Assembly: GCF_010730745.1 (NCBI RefSeq)
Contig: NZ_AP022615.1
Span: forward strand, 1-64,000
Direction: 5' to 3'
Source: Mycobacterium heidelbergense
Lineage (GTDB): Bacteria; Actinomycetota; Actinomycetes; Mycobacteriales; Mycobacteriaceae
Length of the DNA: 64,000 bases
In this document: piece after piece, positions 50,369 to 58,360 of the stretch
Layout of the letters: the number at the start of each line of letters is the position of its first letter
Position numbering within the stretch: the stretch's first letter is position 1
Made by a program: the position numbers and the translations under genes
Notes under the pieces: generated by a model
Told to the model about the DNA's origin: nothing
Databases searched by the model: none
The model's input: only the letters and a program-made list of their open reading frames with translations

Positions 50369-51178
50369 GTGACCGACAGCGACAGCCCGGACATCGGGGA
50401 CATCGACAAATTCGACCCGGGTCTGACCCAGCGCCTGATGGGTGTGATGCGCCCCTTCCTGAAGACGTATTTCCGGTCCGAGGTGCGCGGGTTGGATTCC
50501 TTCCCGCCCGGCGGGGCGCTGGTGGTCGGTAACCACTCCGGCGGCATGTTCCCGATGGACGTCCCGATCTTCACCGTCGACTTCTACGACCGGTTCGGCT
50601 ACGACCGGCCGGTCTACACGCTGAGCCACGACATCCTCTTCATGGGCCCGACGGGGCCGTTCTTCAGGCGCACCGGCTATATCCGGGCCAGCCGCGAGAA
50701 CGCGGCGACGGCGCTGCGCTCCGGCGGGGTGGTGGTCGTCTTTCCCGGCGGCGACTACGACGCGTACCGGCCCACGCTCGCCGAGAACGTCATCGACTTC
50801 AACGGCCGCAAGGGATACGTCAGCACGGCGATCGACGCCGGCGTGCCGATCGTGCCCGCGGTGTCCATCGGCGGGCAGGAGACGCAGCTCTACCTGTCCC
50901 GGGGGACGTGGCTGGCCGAGCGGCTGGGGCTGAAGCGGTTGCTGCGCAGCGACATTCTGCCGCTCTCGTTCGGCTTCCCGTTCGGGCTGAGCGCCGCGGT
51001 CCCGCCGAACCTGCCGCTGCCCGCCAAGATCGTGACGCAGGTGCTGGATCCGATCGACATCGCCGCGCGGTTCGGCGACGACCCGGACGTCGACGAGGTC
51101 GACGAGCACGTGCGCTCGGTGATGCAGCAAGCCCTCAACGAGCTCGCCGCCAGGCGCCGTTTCCCGATTCTGGGCTGA
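50369..51178 (+). CDS. PlsC-family acyltransferase (Rv1428c-like)
   Basis: The protein has 269 residues from GTG 50369. The acyltransferase block GGALVVGNHSGGMFPMDVP carries the His, but the Asp is farther than in the usual HX4D motif, as in the TMEM68-like subfamily. VVVFPGGDYDAYRP is the substrate-binding block. It would acylate a lysolipid or glycerolipid at the membrane. The next gene, fadD12, follows by 3 bases, so they are an operon. Confidence 0.82.
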   Translation: MTDSDSPDIGDIDKFDPGLTQRLMGVMRPFLKTYFRSEVRGLDSFPPGGALVVGNHSGGMFPMDVPIFTVDFYDRFGYDRPVYTLSHDILFMGPTGPFFRRTGYIRASRENAATALRSGGVVVVFPGGDYDAYRPTLAENVIDFNGRKGYVSTAIDAGVPIVPAVSIGGQETQLYLSRGTWLAERLGLKRLLRSDILPLSFGFPFGLSAAVPPNLPLPAKIVTQVLDPIDIAARFGDDPDVDEVDEHVRSVMQQALNELAARRRFPILG

Positions 51179-51181
51179 GCC

Positions 51182-52801
51182 ATGGCTTCTCGCCTGAACC
51201 GGGCCCTCGGCGTGATCGGCACCCTGCGGCGCGCCGGGCTGATCGCGCCGCTGCGGCCCGACCGCTACCTGCGGATGGCCGCCGCCATGCGTCGCGAAGG
51301 CATGGGCATCACCGTGGGTTTCGCCACCGCGGCGCAGCGCTGCCCGGACCGTCCCGGCCTGGTGGACGAGCTGGGCACGCTGACGTGGCGGCAGCTCGAC
51401 GAGCGGATCAACGCCCTGGCCGCGGCGCTGCAGGGGTTGCCCGGGGGCCAACCGAAGGTCATCGGGATCATGTGCCGCAATCACCGCGGTTTCGTCGAGG
51501 CGTTGGTGGCCGCCAACCGGATCGGCTCCGACATCCTGCTCCTCAACACGTCGTTCGCCGGGCCGGCGCTGGCCGATGTGGTCAACCGCGAGGGCGTCGA
51601 CGCCGTCGTCTACGACGAGGAGTTCACCACGACCGTCGACCGGGCGCTGGCCGACAAACCGGGCGCCACCCGCATCGTGGCCTGGACCGACAAACAGCAC
51701 GAGCTGACGGTCGAGAAACTCATCGCCGCCCACGCCGGGCAACGACCCGAGCGTGGCGGCGGCAAGGGCAGGATGATCCTGCTGACCTCCGGCACCACCG
51801 GAACGCCCAAGGGCGCCAACCAGTCTGGCGGCAACGCCGGAATCGGCACGCTCACGGCGATCCTGGACCGCACGCCGTGGCGCGCGGAGGAACCCGTCGT
51901 CATCGTGGCGCCGATGTTCCACGCGTGGGGCTTTTCGCAGTTGGTGTTCGCCGCGTCGATGGCCTGCACGGTGATCACCCGCCGCAAGTTCGACCCCGAG
52001 GCCACACTGGACCTCGTCGACCGCCACCGGGCGACGGGCCTGGCCGTGGTGCCGGTGATGTTCGACCGCATCATGGATCTGCCCGACGGCGTCCGAAACC
52101 GCTACGACTGCACGTCATTACGGTTCGCCGCGGCGTCCGGCTCGCGCATGCGGCCCGACGTCGTCATCGCGTTCATGGACCAGTTCGGCGACGTGATCTA
52201 CAACAACTACAACGCCACCGAGGCGGGCATGATCGCCACCGCCACGCCGGCGGACCTGCGCGCCGCGCCCGACACCGCCGGCCGGCCGGCGGGCGGAACC
52301 GAAATCCGCGTCCTGGACTCCGAATTCAACGAGGTGCCCACCGGCGAGGTCGGCGGCATCTACGTCCGCAACGACACCCAGTTCGACGGCTACACGTCGG
52401 GCACCGGCAAGGACTTCCACGCCGGGTTCATGTCGTCGGGCGACGTCGGCTACCTGGACGCCGCCGGGCGGCTGTTCGTCGTCGGCCGCGACGACGAGAT
52501 GATCGTCTCCGGCGGCGAGAACGTCTACCCGATCGAGGTGGAGAAGACGCTGGCGGCGCATCCCGACGTGGCGGAGGCCGCGGTGATCGGCGTGGACGAC
52601 GAGCAGTACGGCCAGCGGCTGGCGGCGTTCGTGGTGCTCGAGCCGGGCGGTTCGGCCACCCCCGAGGACCTCAAGCAGCACGTGCGCGAGAACCTGGCCA
52701 ACTACAAGGTGCCCCGCGAGATCACCGTGCTCGACGAACTGCCGCGCGGCAGCACCGGCAAGGTCCTGCGGGCCGAGCTGCAAGCGCGGGCGGCCGGCTG
52801 A
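51182..52801 (+). CDS. fadD12: Fatty-acyl-CoA ligase FadD12
   Basis: The protein has 539 residues. The AMP-binding motif LLTSGTTGTPKGAN lies near residues 199-212. NNYNATEAG and the later SGDVGYLDAAGRLFVVGRDDEMI, plus the C-terminal lysine GSTGKVLR, complete the adenylating-enzyme set. It matches Rv1427c. It activates fatty acids to acyl-CoA, perhaps supplying the neighbouring acyltransferase. The stop overlaps the next start by one base (TGATG). Confidence 0.93.
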   Translation: MASRLNRALGVIGTLRRAGLIAPLRPDRYLRMAAAMRREGMGITVGFATAAQRCPDRPGLVDELGTLTWRQLDERINALAAALQGLPGGQPKVIGIMCRNHRGFVEALVAANRIGSDILLLNTSFAGPALADVVNREGVDAVVYDEEFTTTVDRALADKPGATRIVAWTDKQHELTVEKLIAAHAGQRPERGGGKGRMILLTSGTTGTPKGANQSGGNAGIGTLTAILDRTPWRAEEPVVIVAPMFHAWGFSQLVFAASMACTVITRRKFDPEATLDLVDRHRATGLAVVPVMFDRIMDLPDGVRNRYDCTSLRFAAASGSRMRPDVVIAFMDQFGDVIYNNYNATEAGMIATATPADLRAAPDTAGRPAGGTEIRVLDSEFNEVPTGEVGGIYVRNDTQFDGYTSGTGKDFHAGFMSSGDVGYLDAAGRLFVVGRDDEMIVSGGENVYPIEVEKTLAAHPDVAEAAVIGVDDEQYGQRLAAFVVLEPGGSATPEDLKQHVRENLANYKVPREITVLDELPRGSTGKVLRAELQARAAG

Positions 52802-54063
52802 TGCGGCCGCGCAAGCCCAGACCGATGGCGCGCGCCGCGGTGGAATTGGCCAACGCCGCCAACGGATTACGCCCGCTCGCGCGCAAGGGCTACAGCACCG
52901 TCCTGGTGTTCTGGTTCGGCTGGCCGACCTCGGAGGTGCCGGGCGTCTACTTCTTCGCCTCGCTGGCCGACGCCCTGCGGCGCGGGCGGCGCGGCGACTT
53001 CGCCGGGCGGCGCGGCAAGGCGGCGCTGGCGCTGACGGCCGCGTCGTGGGCCATCCTCGCCGTGATCCGCTACCGCGGCGTCACCACCCCGGGCCCGGTG
53101 CTGGAGGCCGGGCTGCGCGAGCAACTCGGCGACGACTACGAAGAGGCGCTGAACAAGCTGCCCACGACGAAGCCCACCCGGCGCGGGCGGCGAAACCTGC
53201 CCCTGGGCAACACCGTGGCGCGGCGGCGCTACGTCGAGAAGACGAACGTCGTGTCCTACGGCCCGCACGGCCGCGCCAACCTGGCCGACATCTGGCGCCG
53301 CCGCGACCTGCCGCGCGACGGCAAGGCGCCGGTGCTGGTGCAGGTGCCCGGCGGCGCCTGGGTGATCGGAATGCGCCGCCCGCAGGCCTATCCGCTGATG
53401 AGCCACCTGGCCGCCCGCGGCTGGGTGTGCGTGTCGATCGGCTATCGGGTGTCGCCGGTGCATACCTGGCCGGACCACATCGTCGACGTCAAGCGGGCGC
53501 TGGCGTGGGTCAAGGAGAACATCGCGCGCTACGGCGGTGATCCCGAGTTCGTCGCGATCACCGGCGGCTCCGCCGGCGGGCACCTGTCCGCGCTGGCGGC
53601 GCTGACCCCCAATGACCCGAAATTCCAGCCGGGCTTCGAGGACGCCGACACCTCGGTGGCCGCCGCGGTTCCGGTGTACGGGCGCTACGACTGGTTCTCC
53701 ACCGAGGGCGAGGGTCGTCCCGAGTTCGTGGGGCTGCTCGAAAAGTTTGTGGTGAAGCGGAAATTCGCCAGCCACCGCGATATCTACGTGGACGCCTCGC
53801 CGATCCGGCGGCTTCGCGCCGACGCGCCGCCGTTTTTCGTCCTGCACGGCCGCGACGATTCGCTCATCCCGGTCGGCGAGGCGCAGGAGTTCGTCGACGA
53901 GCTGCGCGCGGTGTCCAAGTCCCCGGTCGCCTACGCCGAATTACCTTACGCCCAACACGCTTTCGACATCTTCGGTTCCCCGCGGGGGCATCGGTCCGCG
54001 GAGGCCGTGGCGCGGTTCTTGTCCTGGGTGTACGCCACCAGCTATCGCGGCGACGGCGATTAA
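52801..54063 (+). CDS. lipO: Alpha/beta-hydrolase esterase LipO
   Basis: The protein has 420 residues from ATG 52801. The hormone-sensitive-lipase-type set is present: the oxyanion motif PGGAW, the nucleophile Ser257 in GGSAGG, an Asp at about 352-353 in HGRDDSLIP, and His386. The N-terminal ~100 residues include a hydrophobic segment near 76-88 and may be a membrane anchor. It matches Rv1426c. It probably hydrolyses short or medium acyl esters. It is translationally coupled to fadD12. Confidence 0.9.
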   Translation: MRPRKPRPMARAAVELANAANGLRPLARKGYSTVLVFWFGWPTSEVPGVYFFASLADALRRGRRGDFAGRRGKAALALTAASWAILAVIRYRGVTTPGPVLEAGLREQLGDDYEEALNKLPTTKPTRRGRRNLPLGNTVARRRYVEKTNVVSYGPHGRANLADIWRRRDLPRDGKAPVLVQVPGGAWVIGMRRPQAYPLMSHLAARGWVCVSIGYRVSPVHTWPDHIVDVKRALAWVKENIARYGGDPEFVAITGGSAGGHLSALAALTPNDPKFQPGFEDADTSVAAAVPVYGRYDWFSTEGEGRPEFVGLLEKFVVKRKFASHRDIYVDASPIRRLRADAPPFFVLHGRDDSLIPVGEAQEFVDELRAVSKSPVAYAELPYAQHAFDIFGSPRGHRSAEAVARFLSWVYATSYRGDGD

Positions 54064-54068
54064 CCCGG

Positions 54069-55457
54069 TCACTCCAGCGCGGCGGCCTTCTCGAGTTCGG
54101 TCAGCGCGGGTTCGACGGCGTCGGCCATGTCGTCGATGTCGTTGGCCACCTCGGGTGTCGTCACGAAACCGAAGTCCAGGTAGTCCTCGTAGGAGAAGCA
54201 GGTGATGTTCAGGGCGACGTCCATGACCGGCGGTCCCAGCGGCACCAGCGAATCCACCTTGGCGCCCGCCATGTACAGCGGGCACGCCGGGCCGGGGACG
54301 TTGGAGACAACCAGGTTGATGGGCGCCAGGTTTCGCGACAGCCCGGTGGCCGTGTACGCCCGCGCGGCCAACTGCAGCAGCCCCGGCGGCGTGGTCTCGG
54401 TCAGCCCCATGATCTGATGCGCCGACAGCGCCTTGGCCATCAATTTGGCGCTCTGGGTGCTGTCGTGGATGGCGCGCAGCCGCTCGGCCGGGTCGTCGAT
54501 GTCGGTGGCCAGGGACGCGGTCATGGAGCTGATCTTGTTGCCGATCTCGCTCTTGTCCTCGTTGGTCCGGGTCGAGACGGGGATCTGCGCGATGAGCGGT
54601 TTGACCGGCAGCTCGCCACGCTTTTCCAGATAGCCGCGGGCGGCGCCGGCCACCAGGGCGAGCACGACGTCGTTGAGCTTGACACCGTAGGTGTCCTTGA
54701 CGGCCTTGACCCGGGCCAGCTCGACGCGGCAGCCGGTGACCCGCCGGTGCGGCGACACGGGCGCGTTGAACCGGGTCTTGGGCGCCTCGAAGTAGCGCGG
54801 CGGCCTGCTGCTGACGCCCAACACGGCGACCTGCTGGCGCAAGGTCTGCTCCACCAGTCGCGCGACGCGAAACGGCGTCATGATTCCGAGGTTGAACAGC
54901 GCACCCACCGCACGCCGCTCCAGCCCGGGAAGCCGGAAACCCACCAGCGAGCCGACCGTCTCCTCTTGCGGCGGGCGGGGTTCCGGCGTGACGTCCAACA
55001 GGATTTCGCCCAGCCCGGCGCCGGAGACCCCGTCGACGATGGCGTGATGCATCTTGGTCAGCGTCGCGATCCGGCCGCCGCTGACGCCCTCGATGACCCA
55101 CAGCTCCCACAGCGGCCGGGAGCGGTCCAGCTTGTAGGACATCAGCCGGCCCACCAACTCCTCCAGCTCGCGCCGCTCGCCGGGAGCCGGAACCCCGATG
55201 TGTCGGATATGGAAGTCGACGTCAAGGTCCTCGTCCTCGACGAACCACGGCCGGTCCAGGCCGAGCGGCGCGCCGGTCACCCGCCACCGCAACTGCGGCA
55301 GCTCGGGTAGTCGCTCGATGATCAGCTCGCGGAGCCGGGCAAAGCTGTACTCGGGCGCGTCGCTGGGATCGCAGATCGCCAGCGCGCCCACGTGCATGTG
55401 CCAGCCCGCAGTTTCCGCTGACCAGAACGCCGCATCGACACTCGAAAGCCGCTTCAT
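54069..55457 (-). CDS. Wax ester synthase / diacylglycerol acyltransferase (Rv1425-like)
   Basis: The protein has 462 residues. The catalytic motif HHAIVDG lies at residues 137-143, and the C-terminal NLVVSNVPGP is the second WS/DGAT signature. It matches Rv1425 (about 459 residues). It would esterify diacylglycerol or alcohols with acyl-CoA to store triacylglycerol or wax. It converges with lipO, 5 bases between stops, so the acyltransferase, ligase, lipase and this enzyme form a lipid-storage neighbourhood. Confidence 0.92.
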   Translation of the reverse strand: MKRLSSVDAAFWSAETAGWHMHVGALAICDPSDAPEYSFARLRELIIERLPELPQLRWRVTGAPLGLDRPWFVEDEDLDVDFHIRHIGVPAPGERRELEELVGRLMSYKLDRSRPLWELWVIEGVSGGRIATLTKMHHAIVDGVSGAGLGEILLDVTPEPRPPQEETVGSLVGFRLPGLERRAVGALFNLGIMTPFRVARLVEQTLRQQVAVLGVSSRPPRYFEAPKTRFNAPVSPHRRVTGCRVELARVKAVKDTYGVKLNDVVLALVAGAARGYLEKRGELPVKPLIAQIPVSTRTNEDKSEIGNKISSMTASLATDIDDPAERLRAIHDSTQSAKLMAKALSAHQIMGLTETTPPGLLQLAARAYTATGLSRNLAPINLVVSNVPGPACPLYMAGAKVDSLVPLGPPVMDVALNITCFSYEDYLDFGFVTTPEVANDIDDMADAVEPALTELEKAAALE

Positions 55458-55476
55458 GACACGACCGTAGTCTTCG

Positions 55477-56454
55477 TCAGGCGTCTTCCAACAGGTCTGG
55501 CGTCACCGCCGATTCGGTGTCGGGAATGCCGTCGACCTTCGCCTTGCGGTCGGCCATCGACAGCAGGCGTCGAATGCGGCCGGCCACAGCGTCTTTCGTC
55601 ATCGGGGGGTCGGCGAGGCGCCCGAGCTCCTCCAGCGAGGCCTGCCGGTGCTCGACGCGCAGCTTGCCCGCCGAGGCCAGGTGGTCGGGGACGGTGTCGC
55701 CGAGGATCTCCAGCGCCCGCTCCACCCGGGCGGCCGCCGCGACCGCGGCCCGCGCGGAGCGGCGCAGGTTGGCGTCGTCGAAGTTGGCCAGCCGGTTGGC
55801 CGTCGCCCGCACCTCGCGGCGCATCCGGCGCTCCTCCCAGACCAGGCGCGTGTCCTGGGCGCCCATCCGCGTCAGCAGGGCCCCGATCGCCTCGCCGTCG
55901 CGCACCACCACCCGGTCGGCGCCGCGCACCTCGCGGGCCTTCGCGCTGACCCCGAGCCGGCGCGCCGCGCCGACCAGCGCCAGCGCGGCCTCCGGGCCGG
56001 GGCAGCTGACCTCCAGGGCCGACGAGCGTCCCGGCTCGGTCAGCGACCCGTGCGCCAAGAAGGCGCCCCGCCACGCCGCCTCGGCGTCGCCGACGCTGCC
56101 GCCGACCACCTGGGCCGGCAGCCCGCGCACCGGACGCCCGCGCATGTCGAGCAGCCCGGTCTGGCGCGCCAGCGCCTCGCCGTCGTTGGCCACCCGCAGT
56201 ACGTACCGGGTACTCTTGCGAATCCCGCTGGCCGACAACACATGCACGACGGCGTTGTAGCCGTAGAGGTCGAAGATGTCCTTGCGCAGCCGCCGCGCGA
56301 TGTTGCCCAGGTCCACCTCGGCCTCGACCACCACCCGGCCGCCCACGATGTGCAGCCCGCCGGCGAACCTCAGCAGCGACGTGACCTCCGCGCGACGCGC
56401 GCTCACCGATTTCACCACCAGGCGGCTCAGCTCGTCCTTGACTTCGGTCGTCAT
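55477..56454 (-). CDS. whiA: WhiA DNA-binding regulator
   Basis: The protein has 325 residues from the ATG ending at 56454, which overlaps the yvcK stop as ATGA. It matches Rv1423. The N-terminal domain resembles a LAGLIDADG homing-endonuclease fold (around RRAEVTSLLRFAGG and WRGAFLAHGSLTEP). The C-terminal helix-turn-helix is near residues 265-310 (QASLEELGRLADPPMTKDAVAGRIRRLL). WhiA is a sporulation regulator in Streptomyces and is linked to division in other Gram-positives. It is the last gene of uvrC-rapZ-yvcK-whiA. Confidence 0.95.
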   Translation of the reverse strand: MTTEVKDELSRLVVKSVSARRAEVTSLLRFAGGLHIVGGRVVVEAEVDLGNIARRLRKDIFDLYGYNAVVHVLSASGIRKSTRYVLRVANDGEALARQTGLLDMRGRPVRGLPAQVVGGSVGDAEAAWRGAFLAHGSLTEPGRSSALEVSCPGPEAALALVGAARRLGVSAKAREVRGADRVVVRDGEAIGALLTRMGAQDTRLVWEERRMRREVRATANRLANFDDANLRRSARAAVAAAARVERALEILGDTVPDHLASAGKLRVEHRQASLEELGRLADPPMTKDAVAGRIRRLLSMADRKAKVDGIPDTESAVTPDLLEDA

Positions 56455-57485
56455 CGCCACGCGTCGTCACCCCTCTCACCGTCGACCCGAATCTCTTCGG
56501 TGGTTGTCGCCGAAGGGGCTCCCGGGCGTCGGTGACCCGCTCGGACCCCGTCCAGCGCCGCCGCGAGCTTGCCCGGGTCATGTAAAGGTGTACCAGGTCT
56601 GGCGACGTCGGCGAAGTGGACCTCGGCTTGCAGCAGCGTCGCGGTGCGGCGCAGTTGCTCGCGTTCGCGCTCGCCGGGCACCCGTTCGGCGTCGATGATG
56701 ATGTCGTGCACGGTGAACCCGGGGGCGTGCTGGGCCAGCACGTGCAGGTGGCGCTCCACCGAGAAGCCGGCCGTCTCCCCCGGCTCGGCCACCAGGTTGA
56801 GCACCAGCGCCCGCCGGGCGGTGGTGGCCCGCAGGGCCGCCGCCAGCCCCGGCACCAGCACGTGCGGGATCACGCTGGTGAACCACGACCCCGGGCCCAG
56901 CACCACCAGGTCGGCCGCCATGATGGCGTCGACGGCCTGGCGCGTCGCCGGGGGATCCGGCGGAAGCAACCGCACCCGCCGCACCTTGCCGGGCGTGGTC
57001 GCGATCGCCACCTGGCCGCGGATCAGCCGGAACATCCGCGGGTCGGCCTCCAGGCCGGACACGTCGGCCTCGATCTGCAGCGCGATCGGGCACATCGGCA
57101 GCACCCGGCCCTTGACGCCGAGGATGCGGCCGAGTTCGTCGAGGGCGGCGACCGGATCGGCCAGCACCTCGTTGAGGCCGGCCAGCATCAGGTTGCCGAT
57201 CGGGTGCCCGGCCAGGGCGCCGTTGCCGCCGAACCGGTGCTGCAGGATGGTCGCCCACAGCCGCCCGTAGGGGCTGTCGGATGCCAACGCCGCCAAGGCC
57301 ATTCGCAGGTCTCCCGGCGGGACCACGTCCAGTTCGGCGCGCAGCCGGCCCGACGAGCCCCCGTCGTCGGCGACGGTGACCACGGCGGTGACGTAGGGGG
57401 TCAGCCGGCGCGCCGCGGACAGCGTGGCGTACAGGCCGTGGCCGCCCCCCAGCGCAACGATGCTGTGACTGGTCGGTGAGCTCAT
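56451..57485 (-). CDS. yvcK: YvcK/CuvA gluconeogenesis-linked protein
   Basis: The protein has 344 residues, matching Rv1422. The phosphotransferase-like fold begins IVALGGGHGLYATLSA, and TAVVTVADDGGSSGRLR follows. PGSWFTSVIPHVLVPGL is also conserved. YvcK proteins are needed on gluconeogenic carbon and affect cell-wall synthesis. The ATG at 57485 overlaps the rapZ stop by the ATGA pattern. Confidence 0.95.
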   Translation of the reverse strand: MSSPTSHSIVALGGGHGLYATLSAARRLTPYVTAVVTVADDGGSSGRLRAELDVVPPGDLRMALAALASDSPYGRLWATILQHRFGGNGALAGHPIGNLMLAGLNEVLADPVAALDELGRILGVKGRVLPMCPIALQIEADVSGLEADPRMFRLIRGQVAIATTPGKVRRVRLLPPDPPATRQAVDAIMAADLVVLGPGSWFTSVIPHVLVPGLAAALRATTARRALVLNLVAEPGETAGFSVERHLHVLAQHAPGFTVHDIIIDAERVPGEREREQLRRTATLLQAEVHFADVARPGTPLHDPGKLAAALDGVRAGHRRPGAPSATTTEEIRVDGERGDDAWR

Positions 57486-58360
57486 TCGCGGCCCAGATCC
57501 CGGTGCAGCACCCGCACCGCCAGTTGCGGGTTGCCGCCCAGCAGCTGCATCAGCGCCTCGGCAATCGCGACGCTGCGATGCTTTCCGCCGGTGCAGCCGA
57601 TGGCGACCGTCATGTAACGCTTGCCCTCCCGCCGGTAGCCGTCAACCACCAGGTTTAGCAATCGATGGTAAGCGTCGAGGAACTCGTCCGCGCCGGGCTG
57701 GTTCAACACGTAGTCACGCACCGCCGGATGCTGGCCGGTGAGGGGGCGCAAATCGTCGACCCAGTGCGGGTTGGGCAGGAACCGGACGTCCATCACCATG
57801 TCGGCGTCCATGGGCAGGCCGTACTTGAAGCCGAACGACTCGACGGTGACGCTGGTGGACGCGCCGGTGTCGCCGCCGAAGGCGCGCTCGATGCTTTCCC
57901 GCAGGCCCCGCACCGACAGCGTCGAGGTGTCGATGATCAGGTCGGCGGTGGCGCGGACCGGGGCCAGCATCCGGCGCTCGGCGGCGATGCCCTCGGCCAG
58001 GGTCTGCTCGCCCTGCAGCGGGTGGCTGCGGCGGTTCTGTTCGTAGCGGCGCACCAGCATGTCGTCGGAGGCCTCCATGAACACCACGCGCGGGGTGATG
58101 TTGCGGGTGGCCAGCTCGGTGCGCACGGAGTCCAAATCGCCGGTGAATCCCCGCGATCGCACGTCCATCACGACCGCCAGCTGGGTGATCCGCGACCCGG
58201 CCGCCAGCCCGAAATCCACCATCCGGGTGATCAGCTGGGGCGGCAGGTTGTCGGCCACATACCAGCCGAGGTCCTCGAGCACCTTGGCCGCGGTGCCCCG
58301 CCCGGCGCCCGACAGCCCGGTCACCAGAACGACGTCGATGCCGGCGGCGTTCGCGGTCAT
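57482..58360 (-). CDS. rapZ: RapZ-family nucleotide-binding protein
   Basis: The protein has 292 residues from the ATG ending at 58360 (MTANAAGIDVVLVTG). The P-loop is GLSGAGRGTA, with Arg where Lys is usual; the same change is in Rv1421. The C-terminal domain has IGCTGGKHRSVAIAE. In Enterobacteria RapZ adapts RNA decay of glmS sRNAs; in actinobacteria its role is unclear. The start overlaps the uvrC stop. Confidence 0.93.
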   Translation of the reverse strand: MTANAAGIDVVLVTGLSGAGRGTAAKVLEDLGWYVADNLPPQLITRMVDFGLAAGSRITQLAVVMDVRSRGFTGDLDSVRTELATRNITPRVVFMEASDDMLVRRYEQNRRSHPLQGEQTLAEGIAAERRMLAPVRATADLIIDTSTLSVRGLRESIERAFGGDTGASTSVTVESFGFKYGLPMDADMVMDVRFLPNPHWVDDLRPLTGQHPAVRDYVLNQPGADEFLDAYHRLLNLVVDGYRREGKRYMTVAIGCTGGKHRSVAIAEALMQLLGGNPQLAVRVLHRDLGRE

